Assembly (NCBI GenBank): GCA_030068145.1
Contig: JAPJBO010000006.1
Location: forward strand, 620,001-684,000
From: Diplonema papillatum
Taxonomy: Eukaryota; Euglenozoa; Diplonemea; Diplonemida; Diplonemidae
DNA length: 64,000 bases
Direction: 5' to 3'
Shown: positions 42,313 to 53,037 of the stretch, piece after piece
Position numbering within the stretch: position 1 is the first letter of the stretch
How the letters are laid out: each line of letters starts with the position of its first letter
Program-made: the position numbers and the translations under genes
The notes under the pieces: generated by a model
Told to the model about the DNA's origin: nothing
Seen by the model: the letters and a program-made list of their open reading frames with translations, nothing else
Database searches by the model: none

Positions 42313-42900
42313 ATGATCACTGTGAGAGATTGCTTTGGAGTGAAAGTTCGCCCGAGAGTCCGAGAAAACTCTAAATTGTTCAAGTGACACATGATCACTG
42401 TGAGAGATTGCTTCGAAGTGAAAGTTCGCTCGAGAGTCTGAGAAGACTTTAAATTGTCCAAGTGACACATGATCACTGTGAGAGATTGCTTTGGGGTGAA
42501 AGTTCGCCCGAGAGTCCGAGAAAACTCCAAATTGTCCAAGTGACCCATGATCACTGTGAGAGATTGCTTTGAAGTGAAAGTTCGCTCGAGAGTCTGAGAA
42601 GACTTTAAACTGTCCAAGTGACATGTGATCACTGTGAGAGATTGCTTTGGAGTGAAAGTTTCGCCCGAGAGTCCGAGAAAACTCTAAATTGTCCAAGTGA
42701 CACATGATCACTGTGAGATTGCTTTGAAGTGAAAGTTCGCTCGGAGTCTGAGAAGACTCTAAGTTGTCTCAGTGACACAGGATCATGCTTTAAAGTGAAA
42801 ATTCGCTAGAGTCCGAGAAAACTCTCATTTGTCCAAGTGACCTATGATCACTGTGAGAGATCGTTTTGAGTAAAAGTTCGCTCGAGAGCGACAAAACTCA
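42313..42900. repeat. 78-bp tandem repeat, 7-8 copies
   Basis: Units begin GATCACTGTGAGAGATTGCT and end TGTCCAAGTGACACAT. The first five are spaced 78 bp apart and the last ones have deletions. Two sub-types alternate (GGAGTGAAAGTTCGCCCGAG and GAAGTGAAAGTTCGCTCGAG), pointing to a 156-bp higher-order unit. As 78 is 26 codons, long open frames result. Confidence 0.92.
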
Positions 42901-44693
42901 AAATTGTCCGCGTGTCCTTCGTCAAATGGGGGCTCTTTTCTCATATCGGCACCTGGGTGCCTTTTCGCCGCCCGGCGAGGGCGTGACTAGTATGACTGGT
43001 CTTCTACCCATTGAAACTTGTTTCCAGTGGATAAATCGTGGTGGCAGTCTCCATCGTGTTAGCAGCTTGAAAGCCTTGGCCTTGTATAATTTCCGGTCGC
43101 AATGTTGTTTGCTGCACCGTTCCCATTCTAGCTCCCGCACCCTCTGCGGCCGCTTGGCAGCGAGTGCAATTTACTTTACTGCCGGCAACATGTCGTCGTG
43201 CGAGCGAGTTCGCCCGACGGGATCAGGCACACGATACGAAGATCTCTACGCGCTATAATTATCCAATGATGGGAAGACGGCAGCTGCTCCCTTGTGGGGT
43301 TAGGGTCTTCGGATTCGTAGCTTATCCGTTTCCAGCGACAACCGGGCTTCGGCTCGCGAATCCTCGTTTGGAGACACCAGTCAGGTGGGGAGTTTGGCTG
43401 GGGCGGCACATCTGTTACACATTAACGCAGGTGTCGATGTACTCTAGGACCGGGTATTATCTGTGCTGTGGTCAAAGTATCGGTGCAGCCACCTACCTAA
43501 GTCTAGTGTGAAATCCAGTTAGTAGTCCCCCCAGTGCGCGTGGTCCTTTTTAAGATGGATTGTGTCTGCGCTCTCCCTCAAGGTTGCCGCGCGAGGGAGC
43601 CGGCTGAGAGCCGAAACTCGGCGCCGGTCTCTCCGGACTGCACCAGGAGAGAACTTCGCGGCGGATCACAAGCACCCGCCCTGCACGAGGCACGTGCCCA
43701 AGACCCGTGCACGGCTACCGTAGCACCCTCCATGTTTGCACCTTCCTCGGGGCTACGGTCGGGAAGGGGCTTCAAAGTAGTTCGGAGAACACGTTCCCCT
43801 TCCCCGCGTTCTGCGTGTGGGGTTACCACCGCGCCCTTGGCTCACTTTCGGGAGGTGTCGCTGCTCACCTACCAGTGTGTTCCTGGTGTTGCCCTTAGTA
43901 GTCCCCTCAGTGCGGCAATCAGCAATTCCAGCTTGCGGAAAAGCCGCGTGGCTGGTGGAAAGAGCTCTTTGGAACGGAAAAGTTCAAAGCTTGAGCCAAC
44001 CCGGTGGACTCTTCCATCATCTCTACGGGGGTTTTAGCATTTATTGCGGTTTCAAAGTTCGCTGTTTTAGGGTCTCCGGTTGACCGTTGAGGCTGGGATT
44101 CGGGACGTTTTTGTCAAAAGGATGTTCGTGGTTTGCAATTGCTGTTTGCTTTGACAGGGTCTGGTTCGCGTACGGGAGTGCGCGATTCGTGCTCACCGAA
44201 GAACGCGGCTTTTTCGCAGATTGCGCACATTTGAACGGAACAATCGAAGCTTGAGCCCAATTATTCTACCTTCTATCATCTCTACGGGGGTGTAAACGTT
44301 CGTTAGAGTGAAAGTTATCACGGTTTAGTTTTAGGGTCTCCGGTTGACCATTGCGGTTGGGAGTCGGGTGGTGAAAACGAGATTTTTGTCAGGAGGCTGG
44401 TCGTGTTGTCTGCAACTGCTGATTGCGTAAACTGGGTCTGGGTTCGCGTATGGGGAGTGCGTGATTCGTGCTCGCCGAGAGATTTTCGTTGAACGCAGTG
44501 CCTGATCGGTTTTTACGTAAAGCTGGATTCAGGACGCAAGGGAAAACGCCGCGGTTTGCGGCGACGAGCTTCTCATTTCCTCCAACATTTCATGTTTGGA
44601 CCAGGGGATTAGTTTCCGTTGCAGAATTTAGACCGACGGTCTAAATCTGCAAACCGGACTTGGCCGGGAGTAGTAGTAGTAGTATGTGTCATC
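42901..44693. other. No recognised gene; ~260-bp direct repeats
   Basis: Two direct, diverged copies (about 43980-44242 and 44243-44500) share CATCTCTACGGGGGT and GGGTCTCCGGTTGACC. Repeat D is at 44505-44600. A near-palindrome TTTAGACCGACGGTCTAAAT lies at 44629-44648, and the half GGTCTAAATCTGCAAAC recurs near 46131. No gene is recognised. Confidence 0.5.
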
Positions 44694-45395
44694 CTAATCC
44701 GGGAACAAGTCAGGGAGAAGAACGGAGCAATCTTTACAAACGAACGAGTGACATAAGGTGGCCGCTTGAGCGGCGCCAATCCGAGCGCACACAGCAGCAG
44801 TGACGCGTCGGCAGTATTTGCACTTCAGGATGGGGCTGCCGTCATGAGCGTCGACGGCTAGCGAGTGTCGGCAGAGGGTGCAGTGGTCGGAGCAAGCTTG
44901 AACGTGGCAGGTCGGTGCCGCACAAATGAGTTGGTCGATGTACTTCAGCGCATTAACCTTGCGCATGCGCCGCGCAGCCTGCGAGATCACGCGCTTCCGG
45001 GGTCGTCCGGATCCGGTCCCACGTGCCTTCAGGGTCGTCCGGATCCGGTCCCACGTGCCTTCAGGGTCGTCCGGATCCGGTCCCACGTGCCTTCAGGGTC
45101 GTCCGGATCCGGTCCCACGTGCCTTCATGCCTTTCCGCGTCTTCCGCGGCAGCCGCACGGTTCTCTGCCTGGTGGCCTCCACCACCCGCTGGACCTTCGC
45201 GTCCCATGCTACCCTGTCTGCCATCAGCTCCCGGATCTCCTCTGTGTTCGACATGCCGAGGTCGCGTTGGAGCACATCGAGATAAGAAAGCGGACCGCGT
45301 TTCTTCTTTCGACGTGTCGTTGCCAGAAGCACGCTCGATGCTGGCTGGTCCGCCCTCAGGCAGTGCCCAGCGAAGCCGCTTTCTCTGCAACTCAA
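44694..45395 (-). pseudogene. 3' fragment of a LINE: RT C-terminal domain plus Cys/His-rich tail
   Basis: Read on the minus strand: a GHCLRADQPASS stretch, then KKRGPLSYLDVLQRDLGMSN and EEIRELMADRVAWDAKV. This is the typical C-terminal domain of non-LTR retrotransposon reverse transcriptases (GH.LR; RGxxxTYxDVLxRD; MADRxxW). A 32-bp repeat run follows, then a zinc-binding-like tail (CAAPTCHVQACSDHCTLCRH ... CKYC ... CKDC) to a stop at 44694. Frame changes across the 32-bp array. Upstream lies a long homopolymer (45404-45432), so the rest of the RT is absent. A second tail copy is at 58995-59330. Confidence 0.65.
44997..45128. repeat. 32-bp tandem repeat, 4 copies
   Basis: GGGTCGTCCGGATCCGGTCC + CACGTGCCTTCA repeats four times, inside the LINE fragment between the RT domain and the Cys-rich tail. 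On the minus strand it reads KARGTGSGRP in one frame and DRIRTTL in another. Confidence 0.95.
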
Positions 45396-45432
45396 CTTGG
45401 GCGGAAAAAAAAAAAAAAAAAAAAAAAAAAAA

Positions 45433-46184
45433 TGTTCAAAAAACGGTGTTCAAAGTAAATATAGGCGGGGGGTGTGGTGTTTGTAGCAGTGTGCTGAGGG
45501 TGCTGGAAGGCTGCTGAGCCTCCGCTGCTGAGACCCAGCCGCTGTCATTCAATTGTGTTCAGCTTCGGGTCGGCAGGTTGCAGCTGCCACTGTGCTTCAT
45601 TACCGGGCCAAGGTCCTGTTTGACAGTTGAGTATCCCACACGAGCTAAGAGTTGCCCACACATGATAAAGGGGGGGCGGTGTTATTTTTTCCAAATTTTC
45701 CGTCGCGCCTTCGGCGCGATGTTGCTAAAAATAACGCTAAAAATGTTGCTGTAAGCACGGCGGTGCACACAACACCGTGGACCTATTATCATAGGAAACA
45801 AAGGAAAATAGGTCCCCAGGTCCACCCCCCTTCAGTTGCCTGACGAGACTGTCTGTTTACGATTTTGACTGTTTTTGGAGCGCGTCCCCATATGGCACCC
45901 AACCCCACAGGGAACCCAGAAGCATTCGGAAACCCCCGAAAAGCTTGATCCAGACTGGTGTAGGTGGAAAAAACGCCCGCAAAATGTGTCCGGGTGACCA
46001 TAATTGACCCATAAAGGACCATGAAGACCCCTCTTTTGCCGAACGAAGTTGTGGAGATGTGTCGGCCCCAAGACGCCGTACATCGGCGAAAACGGCACCG
46101 AAACACCGCCCAAAACCCCCCCATAGTAACGGTCTAAATCTGCAAACCCCGGAAGCCTTCAAACTAATACCCTGTGTTTCATAA
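45433..46184. other. No recognised gene
   Basis: Frames of 110-140 codons on the minus strand (45789-46288) overlap one another and lack features. A copy of the GGTCTAAATCTGCAAAC motif lies near 46131. Nothing else is identified. Confidence 0.45.
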
Positions 46185-46940
46185 TTGTACCCCGCCTTAA
46201 AAAAAAGCGGGATCCCCGCTTTTTTCTTTTTTCCCAAATTTGGAAAAAGCGGGGAAAAAGCGGGCAAAAGCGGGGGAAAAGCGGGCAAAGCGGGGAAAAA
46301 GCGGGGGAAAAGCGGGGAAAAAGCGGGTTATTCAATACTCGCCTACCTCATCGTCACACTCTCCCGCCGAGTTTCGGAGCCAAACACTGCGTGATGTCGC
46401 CGTTGATGAGGAGTTTGCCCTGAGCGAGAGCTCGTGCGGGGTCAGCCTCGTACTCAGGGTTGAAACCCCCGAGCGACCCCAGTTACAAGCAGGGCATGTA
46501 TTCAGAATGCCCGTGCGCAGCTGCGGAAGTCGCAGCCGAAGTCGCTTCGGTTTCATAGCCGTCACTGTCGCTGCCAGCCGAAGGAACGGCTTTCGGGGCG
46601 ACTCTGCCTTGCTTCCCGTTTTCACACTTCTTCGGGGCGACCTTCTTGGCCACGGGGGAAAGGTTGCGTGTGCGTCGCCGACCCCCCCAGTTCGGGAAAA
46701 GGGGTCATGCCCAATATAGGAAAGGGGGTCCGGGCCCGTCCGAACCAATGTCCCCGGCACCGCGCTTGGTCTGTGCAGGCATCTCTTTTTCGGAAGCATG
46801 CCTGATCTACGACCCGAGGACCTCCGAGCCTCCCCGACAGGTGTGGACGGCCTGTTCGCCCATATTCGTCCAGAATTGAGTTGTCTGATCCCCCGCTTTT
46901 CCCCCGCGTTTCCCCCGCTTTTGTTTAAGGCGGGGTACAA
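46185..46940. mobile_element. 756-bp element with long TIRs and GCGGGGAAAA minisatellite
   Basis: The ends TTGTACCCCGCCTTAA are perfect inverted repeats over 16 bp and continue with minor mismatch to 27 bp. Just inside each end are AAGCGGG / CCCGC-rich repeats (46250-46330; 46890-46925). The interior has a protein-like minus-strand stretch (KKVAPKKCENGKQGRVAPKA ... SEYMPCL, stop at 46483). This might be a captured exon or the cytoplasmic tail of the neighbouring membrane protein. No clean TSD was found. Confidence 0.65.
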
Positions 46941-46997
46941 GTATGGTGTTTGGTATTAAAAAAAAAAAAAAAAAAAAACGCGTCCAGGGGCGCATAC

Positions 46998-48439
46998 CGA
47001 TGCCCGCCACTGCGGCGGCGACAATGATGATCAGGAACAGCTTCTTCTTGTTTTCCTTGCCGTCGTCGGGAATAGGCGGCTCCGGGACGGGACTGGTGGT
47101 GTCGGGACTGGTAGTGTCGGGCACGCGGGAGCTCGGGGCAGATGTCCTGGGGATTCTGGTGTGAAAGACCGCCTTCAAACCGTACATCATCATGCCATCC
47201 ACCCCTGGGGTTGTGAATAGGTCCTCGAGCAGTTCTTCCACTTCGTCTTCGCTCTTGGAGGTCACGAAGTGGCACCAAGCCACGTTGAAGTCTCCCGTGC
47301 GCATCGTCACCGACAAAGGAGCAGCGCGGGCTGAGCTGTTGAGGCGCACGCACAGATCGGCGTTGGACATGTCCGCCTCTCGGATACCGTACCACGCGCG
47401 TTCCACTGGGAGTCCGCAGAAGTACTCGATGGTGATCGAGGCCGTCGGAAGCCCGCGTTTGGCAAACAGGGCGAGCATGGTCGCCGTCAGCCGGTCGGCC
47501 TCCTCATCGATGGAGGCCAAGACCAGCCCGTTGAAGTTGAAAGCCAGGTTCAGGTTCGTCGTCGTGGTCGCCCCGGTTTCCACAGCCAGGAACCCGAGCG
47601 CCCACAAGCTCTTGCCCGGCTGCGTCAGGTCGCGTATCATCCGCGCCACGAAATTCTGTAGACTCGAGCTGTCCAGTAAATACACGGTCGTCTCCAGCAC
47701 GAGCACGCATTCGCTGCTCGCGCAGTCCAACACAACACTCTGCAGCAACTCCGCGGGTCGCTGTGCTGTCCAGGTGGAGTACGTTAGCTCCAGAGGCTGG
47801 CAGTTATCCTCGTCGGCCGGCTGAATTCCGACTGCGACTCGGTGGGCCGGCAGCTTGCACAGGCGATGGGTCTTGATGGCGATGACCGTCAGCGTCTGCA
47901 GCTGCGCGCCGATTCGTTCCAAGGCCTTGTTATAATCGTCGACCGGAAGCGCTGAGCTGTGCGCCAGCAGGACCGTCACGGCTTCTTCACTGGCTGGGAC
48001 AGCGGTGTCAGGGGCTGCCGTTGGTGGGGAGGGTGTTTGGGGTGTGTCTGTCGCCGACGGTGCAAGAGTAGCATTGTACGCGTCCGGCGCCGCCGTTGGC
48101 TCAGGTGTACTCGAAGGGGCCTCCGTAGGCGGCGCCGGGGATTGGGAGGGGTTGATGACCTCCTCCACGTCCACTCCCACGCTGTCCGCGCTCACCTGGC
48201 CCCCAGTAGTCGCCGAGATGTGCAGCTTCGTAGGACCCGATACCTTCTCTGGGTTCGGGAGTACGACCGCATTCTGCGAGAGCCATGCCGTCACCTCTCT
48301 GCACGTGCCTGTCGGGATTTTGATGAAGATTGAGAGCCGCTGAGACGGCCCCTGAGGCCACTTTGGGTGCAAACATGCAGTCGCAAATGCGGCGGCGTCA
48401 CAATATCGCAAAGCACGATTTGGGTGCTTGAACCTGGAC
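46998..48439 (-). CDS. Surface-protein exon with transmembrane segment (probable C-terminal part)
   Basis: A frame of about 480 codons between a plausible acceptor (GTCCAG at 48440) and a donor (GTATGC from 46997). It begins with the end of a Cys-containing module (IKIPTGTCREVTAWL), also seen in the exons at 51-52 and 56 kb. A Pro/Thr/Ala-rich, mucin-like linker follows, then a ~270-residue globular region, a second Pro/Thr/Ser linker and a hydrophobic span after KENKKK (LFLIIIVAAAVAGIG). That arrangement suggests a type I membrane protein or a tail anchor at the surface. The upstream exon is not directly the one at 51.3 kb because phases differ; a connecting exon is missing or unrecognised. 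Confidence 0.65.
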
Positions 48440-49342
48440 TACCACGCAAGAATAGACATCTTTATTGCTCGCTCAAATTGGGTGGTTCAAGTCGTTTGTA
48501 GACAACAAGGGTCAGCCCCATGTATCAGCAGCAGATTGTACAGGTGGGGTACACTCGCAGCGGTATCTTATTTCACCGTTCACCTGCAAGTAGCCAGCTG
48601 GGCGGGCCAGGATAAAGCAAGAACGCTTCCTGGGGTAGGTCTCGCAATGAGTAACAACAGCAGATCAGCTGCAACCGATCGATGATACGGACTGATTCAA
48701 CGCTCAAAGAAAAGGAGGTTTGCTCTTCGCCCGCGCAGGGTGTAAAACTCTCGAAGGGGGCTTTTTCCCTCTGGTAGCACTAGTTCGTTTATGGTTCGTC
48801 CTCAGTGCTCGTGTTCCTTCTAGTTGGCCGCGTACTGGTATCACGAAGCCAGGCGTGCGTAGGAGTGCGAGGTCCACGCCGCGAGGTTGTTGGCGTGAGC
48901 CTCGATGGAGGAGCGTGGATGCAGAGTACGGTTGATATATCACCCATTCCACGAAAAAGTATCACAGATTTCGGCTTTTTTCGGATTTCTGCCGAAAATT
49001 TCCATCTGCAGGTCCGAAAATGGTCGGTTTCGAGATTTTGAGGACACGTTTGAATCCGTTGAGGACAGGGCTTTCCGAATATTTGGTCGGATAAAATTTT
49101 TGACCGACCCCCTTCCCGGAAATGGAGGTCGGCACCCGAAAAAATGGGGTCCTGGAGATCGGTTTTTTTTCTCTCTGCATCCAGGAGGGGGTCAGATTTT
49201 GATCGCTGGGCTAGCTGGCAGCTTGCCCATAATCGCGCATCCCAGAACTACTCGAAAACCAAAAGATTTCCCAAAAAGACCTCGAAAATAATTTCCAGAC
49301 GGCTGCTTTTCACACCGAAAAATCGCAAAAAAAAAAAATCGG

Positions 49343-49412
49343 ACCGGGGGAATCGAACCAAGGCCTACAGGGGCCCAGGAGGGTGCGGTAACCTGGTAGG
49401 CTATGTTGCCAA
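49343..49412 (-). repeat. tRNA-derived (SINE-like) segment
   Basis: The minus strand has an A-box-like TAGCCTACCAGGTTACC and a B box GGTTCGATTCC at tRNA-like spacing. The T stem does not pair and no acceptor stem closes, so it is not a functional tRNA. Confidence 0.45.
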
Positions 49413-49616
49413 ACCTCGGGCCAAAATTCGCTTTTAGCGCCTGCTCAGTTGGAATTCTTATCGGAAAGTGCGAGATCGTCATTTACTCGTTTCCAGTGTC
49501 CCAGGACGGTATTTCTGCTCTCTCAGAGCTTATTTCGCCCGGTTTGCGAAGAACTCAAAATGAGTCCAAGAATTCTCACTCGGTAGTGAACAAAAAAAAA
49601 TTCCGCCGTTTTTTTA

Positions 49617-49690
49617 GCCCATGGTCAAGAGGTTACCACACCCACACAGGGGTTTGAGGGTCGGTGGTTCGATTCCCGCCGGAAATCGTT
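49617..49690 (+). repeat. tRNA-derived (SINE-like) segment, opposite orientation
   Basis: An A-box-like TAGCCCATGGTCAAGAGGTTA and a B box GGTTCGATTCC. The T stem is mismatched and there is no acceptor stem. It resembles the minus-strand segment at 49343-49412. Confidence 0.45.
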
Positions 49691-50236
49691 TGTTTGGGTT
49701 TTTGAAACAGCCCCAAAACCGACCTTTTGTCCATCTGCACGCCAGATTTTGGTCGCCACGCGAGCTGATTGCTTGCCCATAATCGCCAGGGATAGCTCTT
49801 TTCATCCCAAAAAAAATTTCCCAAAAATTCCAAAATTTTGACCCAAAACGGGCTGCTTTTCAGACGGAAAATCTGTGACACTTTTTCGTGGAATGGGTGA
49901 TATGTAGTAGCGGATATTCAATGAAGAACATTAGACCGAAAAAAAAAAGAATTGGCGCGATGATTGTTTGTACGTGCCGGGGGAAGTTCGCCTTCGGGCG
50001 AATCTCCTGCCGTTGTCAGCGTTCTTTTTCGAGTTTACATTCGGCAGGTGTTCGTACACACTCATTATCGTCTATGGCCACCGTCCTGGTGTCTGACACC
50101 TTAAGTCAGCTCTCGGTTCATCCTGCGTCGCCAGTCCTGCTCCCACCACCAGAAGTGGCCCACTTAGAACCAGGATTCTACGTCAGGGTTCAATGAAGTA
50201 ATCCCGAGCCCACGCCCATTCAGATTTTGAGAATAG

Positions 50237-50344
50237 GTCGAGGAAACGATTTCCCCAAAATGCCTTCAATCATTCGCTTTACCTGGCGTAACTCCTGTTT
50301 TGGTTCTAGCTATCCTGAGGGAAACTTCGGAGCAAACCAGCTAG

Positions 50345-50375
<31 letters not shown>

Positions 50376-50720
50376 ACGCAGCCTTGACGAGCTCTGTCGA
50401 AGAGATATCCAAGCATTCGCTTTACCTGGCGTAACTCCTGCTTTGGTGCTAGCTATCCTGAGGGAAACTTCGGAGCGAACCAGCTACCTAGATGGTTCGA
50501 TGGGTCTTTCGCCCCTATACCCAGCTTGGACGAGCTCTGTCGAGGATGCGAATTTCCTCAATGCCTCCAAGCATTCGCTTTACCTGGCGTAACTCCTGCT
50601 TTGGTTCTAGCGGGAAACTTCGGAGCGCACCAGCTACCTAGATGGTTCGATGGGTCTTTCGCCCCTATGTCAGCTTCGACGAGCTCTGTCGAGGAAGCGA
50701 TTTCCCCACTGCCTCCAATC
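50237..50720. repeat. ~150-bp direct tandem repeat, 3 copies
   Basis: The landmark CATTCGCTTTACCTGGCGTA occurs near 50273, 50413 and 50572, and ATGGTTCGAT(T/G)GGTCTTTCG follows in each. Units have small deletions. Confidence 0.88.
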
Positions 50721-50934
50721 ATTTCGCTTTTTTGTTTTTTGTTTTAAATCCGAAAACCGTATACCGCGAGAGTAGGAGAAAGTAGAAAGGGAAACTAGAG
50801 TTTTCGTTGACCGCACTACCCTGAGCCCAAATCCTGGACGTGGTTTCAGGTGGCAAATTTGGCAAATGATCATGATCAGAAGGTCCTACTTGGGGGTTCA
50901 GTTTCCTCACACATTGCATGGGGCTAATAAAAAA

Positions 50935-51055
50935 TTAGTATGGCGCTTCCGTTTGTTTGTGCGCACTAGCGGCTTTTCACCTGATTTGGTGAGTTGCTTT
51001 TAGTACGCTGCCAACTACTAATTTTTAGTACCAACAATGCATTGTTAACACAAAA
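50935..51055 (+). repeat. Dispersed repeat E, copy 2
   Basis: Diverged copy of 24590-24700, just intronic of the 51,289 donor (about 230 bp downstream on the coding strand). Confidence 0.6.
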
Positions 51056-51288
51056 TACTCGAGGGACTGCCTTGTGCTCATTTCGAAGGAGGCTAGAGGG
51101 GGAGAAAACAATACAACTACAAAGTGGGTCTTTTTTGTTGAACGCTTACGCCCGCCACTAAACCCAGATTTACCTGTGTTTCGTGTGGGCTACAGCACAT
51201 TTACCTCCTTCGATCTATCGCAACTGGCAGTCTCCTCAAGCATTTCCTACAAAGCAGGTGCTTATACAAAAAGAAAAAAAAGGGATAC

Positions 51289-52428
51289 CTGCAGGGACTG
51301 CGAACTCGTCGGCAGCGCCGTCCAGCCAAAAGGCCAGGCTGACGTCCTCTCGGTGCGACGTGCACCCGAGCACGCCCGCCAGGCGCCCGGCATCGTCGAC
51401 GGCGAGGCGGCCGCCCGCCAAGTGCACGCGGACCCATGCCCGCGGGCACGGCAGCACCACCGGAACGACGAACTGCACGCCCGCCGGCAGCGCTTCCGCA
51501 CCCGCTACTCGGTACTCCGGCATGTCGGGGCCGGCGCCGACGGCGTACTCGACGCACTCCTGCCCCCCCCCTGGTGGGCCCGCTGGTGGCGGGGTCCCGT
51601 GCACGAAGACGAAGCGCATCAGGAAGGCGGGGTCGGCGGCCCGGGGTGACGGCGGCAGGGCTTCCGGGACGCAGTCGCTGGCGGGGGCGAAGTTTTGGAC
51701 GCAGGCGAGGAACATCAGAGCGTCCAGGGACGAGTCTTCCGCGAACGACGGCGGCTCGGGCACTGCGTCCCACCGCAGGAATTCGCACGGGACCCCGCAG
51801 GTTTCGTAGCCGCCGACGAACGCGAGGCCGTCGGACGGAAACACGGCTGCCAGAGGCGCGCCGCCCGCCCCAGCCTCCACCAGCCGGACCTCCAGCCACC
51901 GGGCCGGCAGCAGACGCACCACCAGCGTCGCCCCGACGGCCGGCAATGTGCCGCCGGCTGGGGTGACCCGGAATTCGACGACCCGCGGCGCGTCAGAGGG
52001 GGCGTCCCACGCGAAATACGCGTTGGCCAGGGGTTCCGCGATGCCGGTGCTGGAGTACTCTACGCTACCGTCGGTCGCCAGCTGGGCCCCCGCCGCGTCG
52101 TAGTGCTTGATGACAGCGCCGGGGCTTGCTGCTTCGAAGGTGAAGGTCTCGTTCGTGTGCACCCAGACGTTCGAGAAGTTCCAAACGGCGGCCCGGGGGC
52201 TCTGCTCGTGGAAGAGCAGGGCCGCCACGTCGGCGGTGGGCGCCGTGCGCACCGCCACCGCCAGCGTGACGGACAGCGGGGGCCGGCCGGCGGCAGCGAC
52301 GGTCATCGTCACGGTCTTGGCGACGGAGGTCTCGTTCCGGTACAGGTCCGGCCAGTAGACCACGCCGCGGGACAGCGTCCGCATTGTCAACTGGTCCGCG
52401 CCGCTGCCGAGCAGCTTCAAGACGCCGC
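51289..52428 (-). CDS. Surface-protein exon: Ig/filamin-like region plus Cys module (phase 1-1)
   Basis: Acceptor CCCCCGCAG ends at 52429 and donor GTATCC starts at 51288. The exon is 1140 bp with phase 1 at both ends, so it can be skipped or duplicated without frameshift. It reads GVLKLLGSGADQLTMRTLSR, beta-rich sequence with NET/NFS glycosylation-type sites, then a module (LEVRLVEAG ... ETCGVPC ... FLACVQNFAPASDCVPE ... CPRAWVRVHL). The module lines up with exon 56076-56715. G+C is high and both codon bias and composition look like real coding sequence. No known family is recognised. It is probably extracellular. Confidence 0.7.
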
Positions 52429-52654
52429 CTGCGGGGGATGGGAGTATCGTAGTTTAAGGATTGATGCTAGCATCAAGTCTTCTTCGAAGAAATGTGATAT
52501 TTGTGTCTAGATTTTCTAGCGTTTATTATCGTTCGTGTTCTTAACCAGGGTTAAGAGCGCAGATGGTGTCAGCCGAAGTCGGTGAAAAATGCTAGATATA
52601 AGACCCCGCAGTGGTAGGGAGTCCTCTTTACTATTCTTTTTTCACCACGGTGTT

Positions 52655-52906
52655 GTGTGCGTTCGAGAAGTTCCAAACGGCGGCCCGGGGGCTCTGCTCG
52701 TGGAAGAGCGGCGGTGGGCGCCGTGCGCACCGTCACCGCCACCGTGACGGACAGCGGGGGCCGGCCGGCGGCAGCGACGGTCATCGTCACGGTCTTGGCG
52801 ACGGAGGTCTCGTCCCGGTACAGGTCCGGCCAGTAGACCACGCCGCGGGACAACGTCCGCATCGTCAACTGGTCCGCGCCGCTGCCGAGCAGCTTCAAGA
52901 CGCCGC
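52655..52906 (-). pseudogene. Truncated duplicate of the surface-protein exon
   Basis: Nearly identical to the first ~260 bp of the exon at 52428 downward, including the acceptor CCCCCGCAG. A ~14-bp deletion breaks the frame and similarity ends near 52655. The copied unit also includes the intronic flank with repeat C. Confidence 0.85.
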
Positions 52907-53037
52907 CTGCGGGGGATGGGATTATCTCTCATGTTTGATGCTGGCATCAAGTCTTCTTCGAAGGAATGTGAAAACGGGGTTTTGCCTAGAGGCTTTTCGT
53001 GCTTATTCTGCAGTTGCTTTGAATATATTTGTGTCTA

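Larger units (their letters stand above)
48937..49903. mobile_element. 967-bp element with 35-bp TIRs and two tRNA-like segments
   Basis: The ends start ATATCACCCATTCCACGAAA and match over about 35 bp in inverted orientation with one mismatch. Inside, a ~130-bp block occurs twice in direct orientation (about 49190-49320 and 49740-49880; both contain GCTTGCCCATAATCGC and ACGGCTGCTTTTCA-like pieces). Between them are two opposed tRNA-like stretches. No long ORF, so it is non-autonomous. It lies between surface-protein exons. Confidence 0.7.

Noticed and set aside
44926-45517. Plus-strand frames with SSGSGPTCLQGRPDPVPRAF repeats
   Set aside because: They are antisense to the LINE fragment and arise from the 32-bp repeat.
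49617-49690. Functional tRNA gene
   Set aside because: A- and B-box-like motifs are present, but the T stem does not pair and there is no acceptor stem.
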